From assembly GCF_035492835.1 (NCBI RefSeq), contig NZ_DATJIY010000161.1, forward strand, positions 1 to 25,898: a DNA stretch of 25,898 bases, given 5' to 3'. The notes beneath the pieces were generated by a model, which saw only the letters and a list, made by a program, of their open reading frames with translations, did not search any database and had not been told where the DNA came from. This document shows positions 24,630-25,898 of this stretch, piece after piece. Numbering within the stretch: the stretch's first letter is position 1; each line of letters begins with the position of its first letter. This stretch comes from Dinghuibacter sp035492835 (lineage in GTDB: Bacteria; Bacteroidota; Bacteroidia; Chitinophagales; Chitinophagaceae). The position numbers and the translations under genes are program-made.

Positions 24630-25898
24630 ATGCTACAAGCCAAACAACGATTTCTGCCACTGGACGTACTCAGGGGGATGACGATCTGCTTTATGATCAT
24701 CGTCAATACCCCCGGCGGCCCGGCCTATTGGCCGCTGGACCATGCACCCTGGAATGGCTTCACCCCTACCGACCTGGTTTTCCCCACTTTCCTGTTTTGC
24801 GTCGGGAACGCGATGAGCTTTACCATGCGCAAATACGAGGAACAGGGCCGGGGTGCGGTGCTGGCCAAAATATTCAAACGGACCGCGCTCATCTTCCTGT
24901 GCGGCTTCCTGCTCTACTGGTTCCCCTTCTTCCAGCACACCGACGCCGGCTGGTCGATCCGCCCGTTGTCGCATGCCCGCATCCTGGGCGTGCTCCAGCG
25001 CATCGCGCTTTGTTACGGCATCGCGTCGTTACTGATCTATTTCCTGCCCCGCAACGCCGTATGGGCCGTGGCCATCATCTTCCTGCTCGGCTATTGGTTC
25101 CTGGCGTGGTATTTCGGCGACCCCGGCGGCGTTTCCCCGGATAGCCTCGTCGGCCCCTATACCCTCCACGGTAATGCCGTCCTCAAGCTCGACCGCCTGA
25201 TAATGGGTAACAACCACCTTTATCGCGACAGCGGTCCTCCCGCCCTGGGCTTCCCCTTCGATCCCGAAGGCATCCTCAGCACCATCCCCGCCGTCGTCAA
25301 CACCATCGCCGGTTACTACGCCGGTCTCTATGTCCAGAAGAACGGCCAGCAAGCCAAAAAGATCTGGCAAATGATCGCCGCCGGCGCCCTCCTGGTCATC
25401 GTCGCCTGGTGCTGGAATACCGTCTTCCCCATCAACAAGAAGCTCTGGACCAGCTCCTTCGTCGTCAACACCGTCGGCATCGACCTGATCCTGCTGGGCT
25501 TCCTGATCTTTATCATCGACTTCCGCGGATGGAAATCCTGGACGCCGTTCTTCGTAACCGTTGGGAAGAACCCGCTGGCGGTGTACCTGCTGTCCGAGTT
25601 GCTGATCGTCGTGCTCTTCCTGATCCCCGTCGGCGACAACGACCTCGCCGGCTGGATCATCAGCCACACGACCGCCCACATCCCGCCGCCCGAAATCGGG
25701 TCGCTGGTCTTCGCCATCGGCTACATGCTAGTCTGCTGGTGCTTCGGCAAGTTACTGGAAGTCCGCAACGAGAACCTCACGTTCAATACGCTGCGCATCG
25801 ATGGGAATTACTATCCGTATGTGCCGCCGGGGATGAGGGGGCATTTCTTTGCGGAGATTACTACCGTGTCGGATTTCCGGTTCAACATCTTTGCGTTG
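24630..25898 (+). CDS. HGSNAT/NagX-like membrane acetyltransferase (DUF5009-type), 3' end beyond window
   Basis: A polytopic inner-membrane protein; 423 codons are open to the window edge with no stop. ATG at 24630 follows the DUF1735 gene by 12 bp with AGGAA upstream. The N-terminus LDVLRGMTICFMIIVNTPGG, then LDHAPWNGFTPTDLVFPTFL, is the signature of the heparan-alpha-glucosaminide N-acetyltransferase family; His38 in DHAPWNG corresponds to its acetyl-carrying histidine. Eight or more hydrophobic helices follow. In bacteria NagX-like members are placed in GlcNAc/chitin uptake loci, though the reaction is unproven. Past the last helix (about residue 375) the frame continues in an unusual tail (YYPYVPPGMRGHFFAEITTV) longer than I expect for the family. 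Confidence 0.85.
   Translation, partial: MLQAKQRFLPLDVLRGMTICFMIIVNTPGGPAYWPLDHAPWNGFTPTDLVFPTFLFCVGNAMSFTMRKYEEQGRGAVLAKIFKRTALIFLCGFLLYWFPFFQHTDAGWSIRPLSHARILGVLQRIALCYGIASLLIYFLPRNAVWAVAIIFLLGYWFLAWYFGDPGGVSPDSLVGPYTLHGNAVLKLDRLIMGNNHLYRDSGPPALGFPFDPEGILSTIPAVVNTIAGYYAGLYVQKNGQQAKKIWQMIAAGALLVIVAWCWNTVFPINKKLWTSSFVVNTVGIDLILLGFLIFIIDFRGWKSWTPFFVTVGKNPLAVYLLSELLIVVLFLIPVGDNDLAGWIISHTTAHIPPPEIGSLVFAIGYMLVCWCFGKLLEVRNENLTFNTLRIDGNYYPYVPPGMRGHFFAEITTVSDFRFNIFAL

Overview
The window is one high-GC Bacteroidota segment, most likely Chitinophagaceae or a close relative. The evidence is a SusC/SusD pair with its own ECF sigma factor and FecR anti-sigma factor, type IX secretion (T9SS) cargo with a 'gliding motility-associated' C-terminal domain, a PorP/SprF-like protein, A-rich leaders with few Shine-Dalgarno sites, and a TAnnTTTG-type promoter box. 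Coding density is very high. No tRNA, rRNA, CRISPR array, insertion sequence or phage gene was seen.

Layout, left to right. (1) 1-43, minus: what looks like the first 14 codons of a signal-peptide gene leaving the window. (2) 96-8726, minus: two very large tandem paralogous T9SS cargo proteins (1232 and 1190 aa) followed by one PorP/SprF-family protein, closed by a clear intrinsic terminator at 96-125. (3) 8800-12315, minus: a tightly packed ThuA-domain protein, MgtC/SapB-family membrane protein and RecG helicase. (4) 12382-13953, plus: a GT39/ArnT-like membrane glycosyltransferase. It converges on the next operon so closely that the two stop codons share a CTAG palindrome. (5) 13950-17024, minus: an overlapping uxaC-kdgK-eda operon for hexuronate breakdown (uronate isomerase, KDG kinase, KDPG aldolase). 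(6) 17097-25898, plus: a polysaccharide-utilization locus of ECF sigma factor, FecR anti-sigma factor, STN-domain SusC, SusD-like_2 lipoprotein, DUF1735-type lipoprotein and an HGSNAT/NagX-like membrane acetyltransferase that is still open at the window edge.

How they work together. In region 2 the cargo proteins probably leave through the T9SS, with the adjacent PorP/SprF-like protein as dedicated partner for their type-B sorting domains. In region 6 the STN domain of SusC should signal ligand occupancy through FecR to the sigma factor, which would then raise expression of the import genes. Region 5 diverges from region 6 across a 72-bp AT-rich gap. It supplies the isomerase, kinase and aldolase steps of uronate catabolism, but the reductase and dehydratase between UxaC and KdgK are not in the window. 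Nothing here is clearly a new defence or mobile system. The most unusual items are the two-cargo/one-PorP cassette with its hairpin-rich leaders, and the PUL carrying an HGSNAT-like acetyltransferase.
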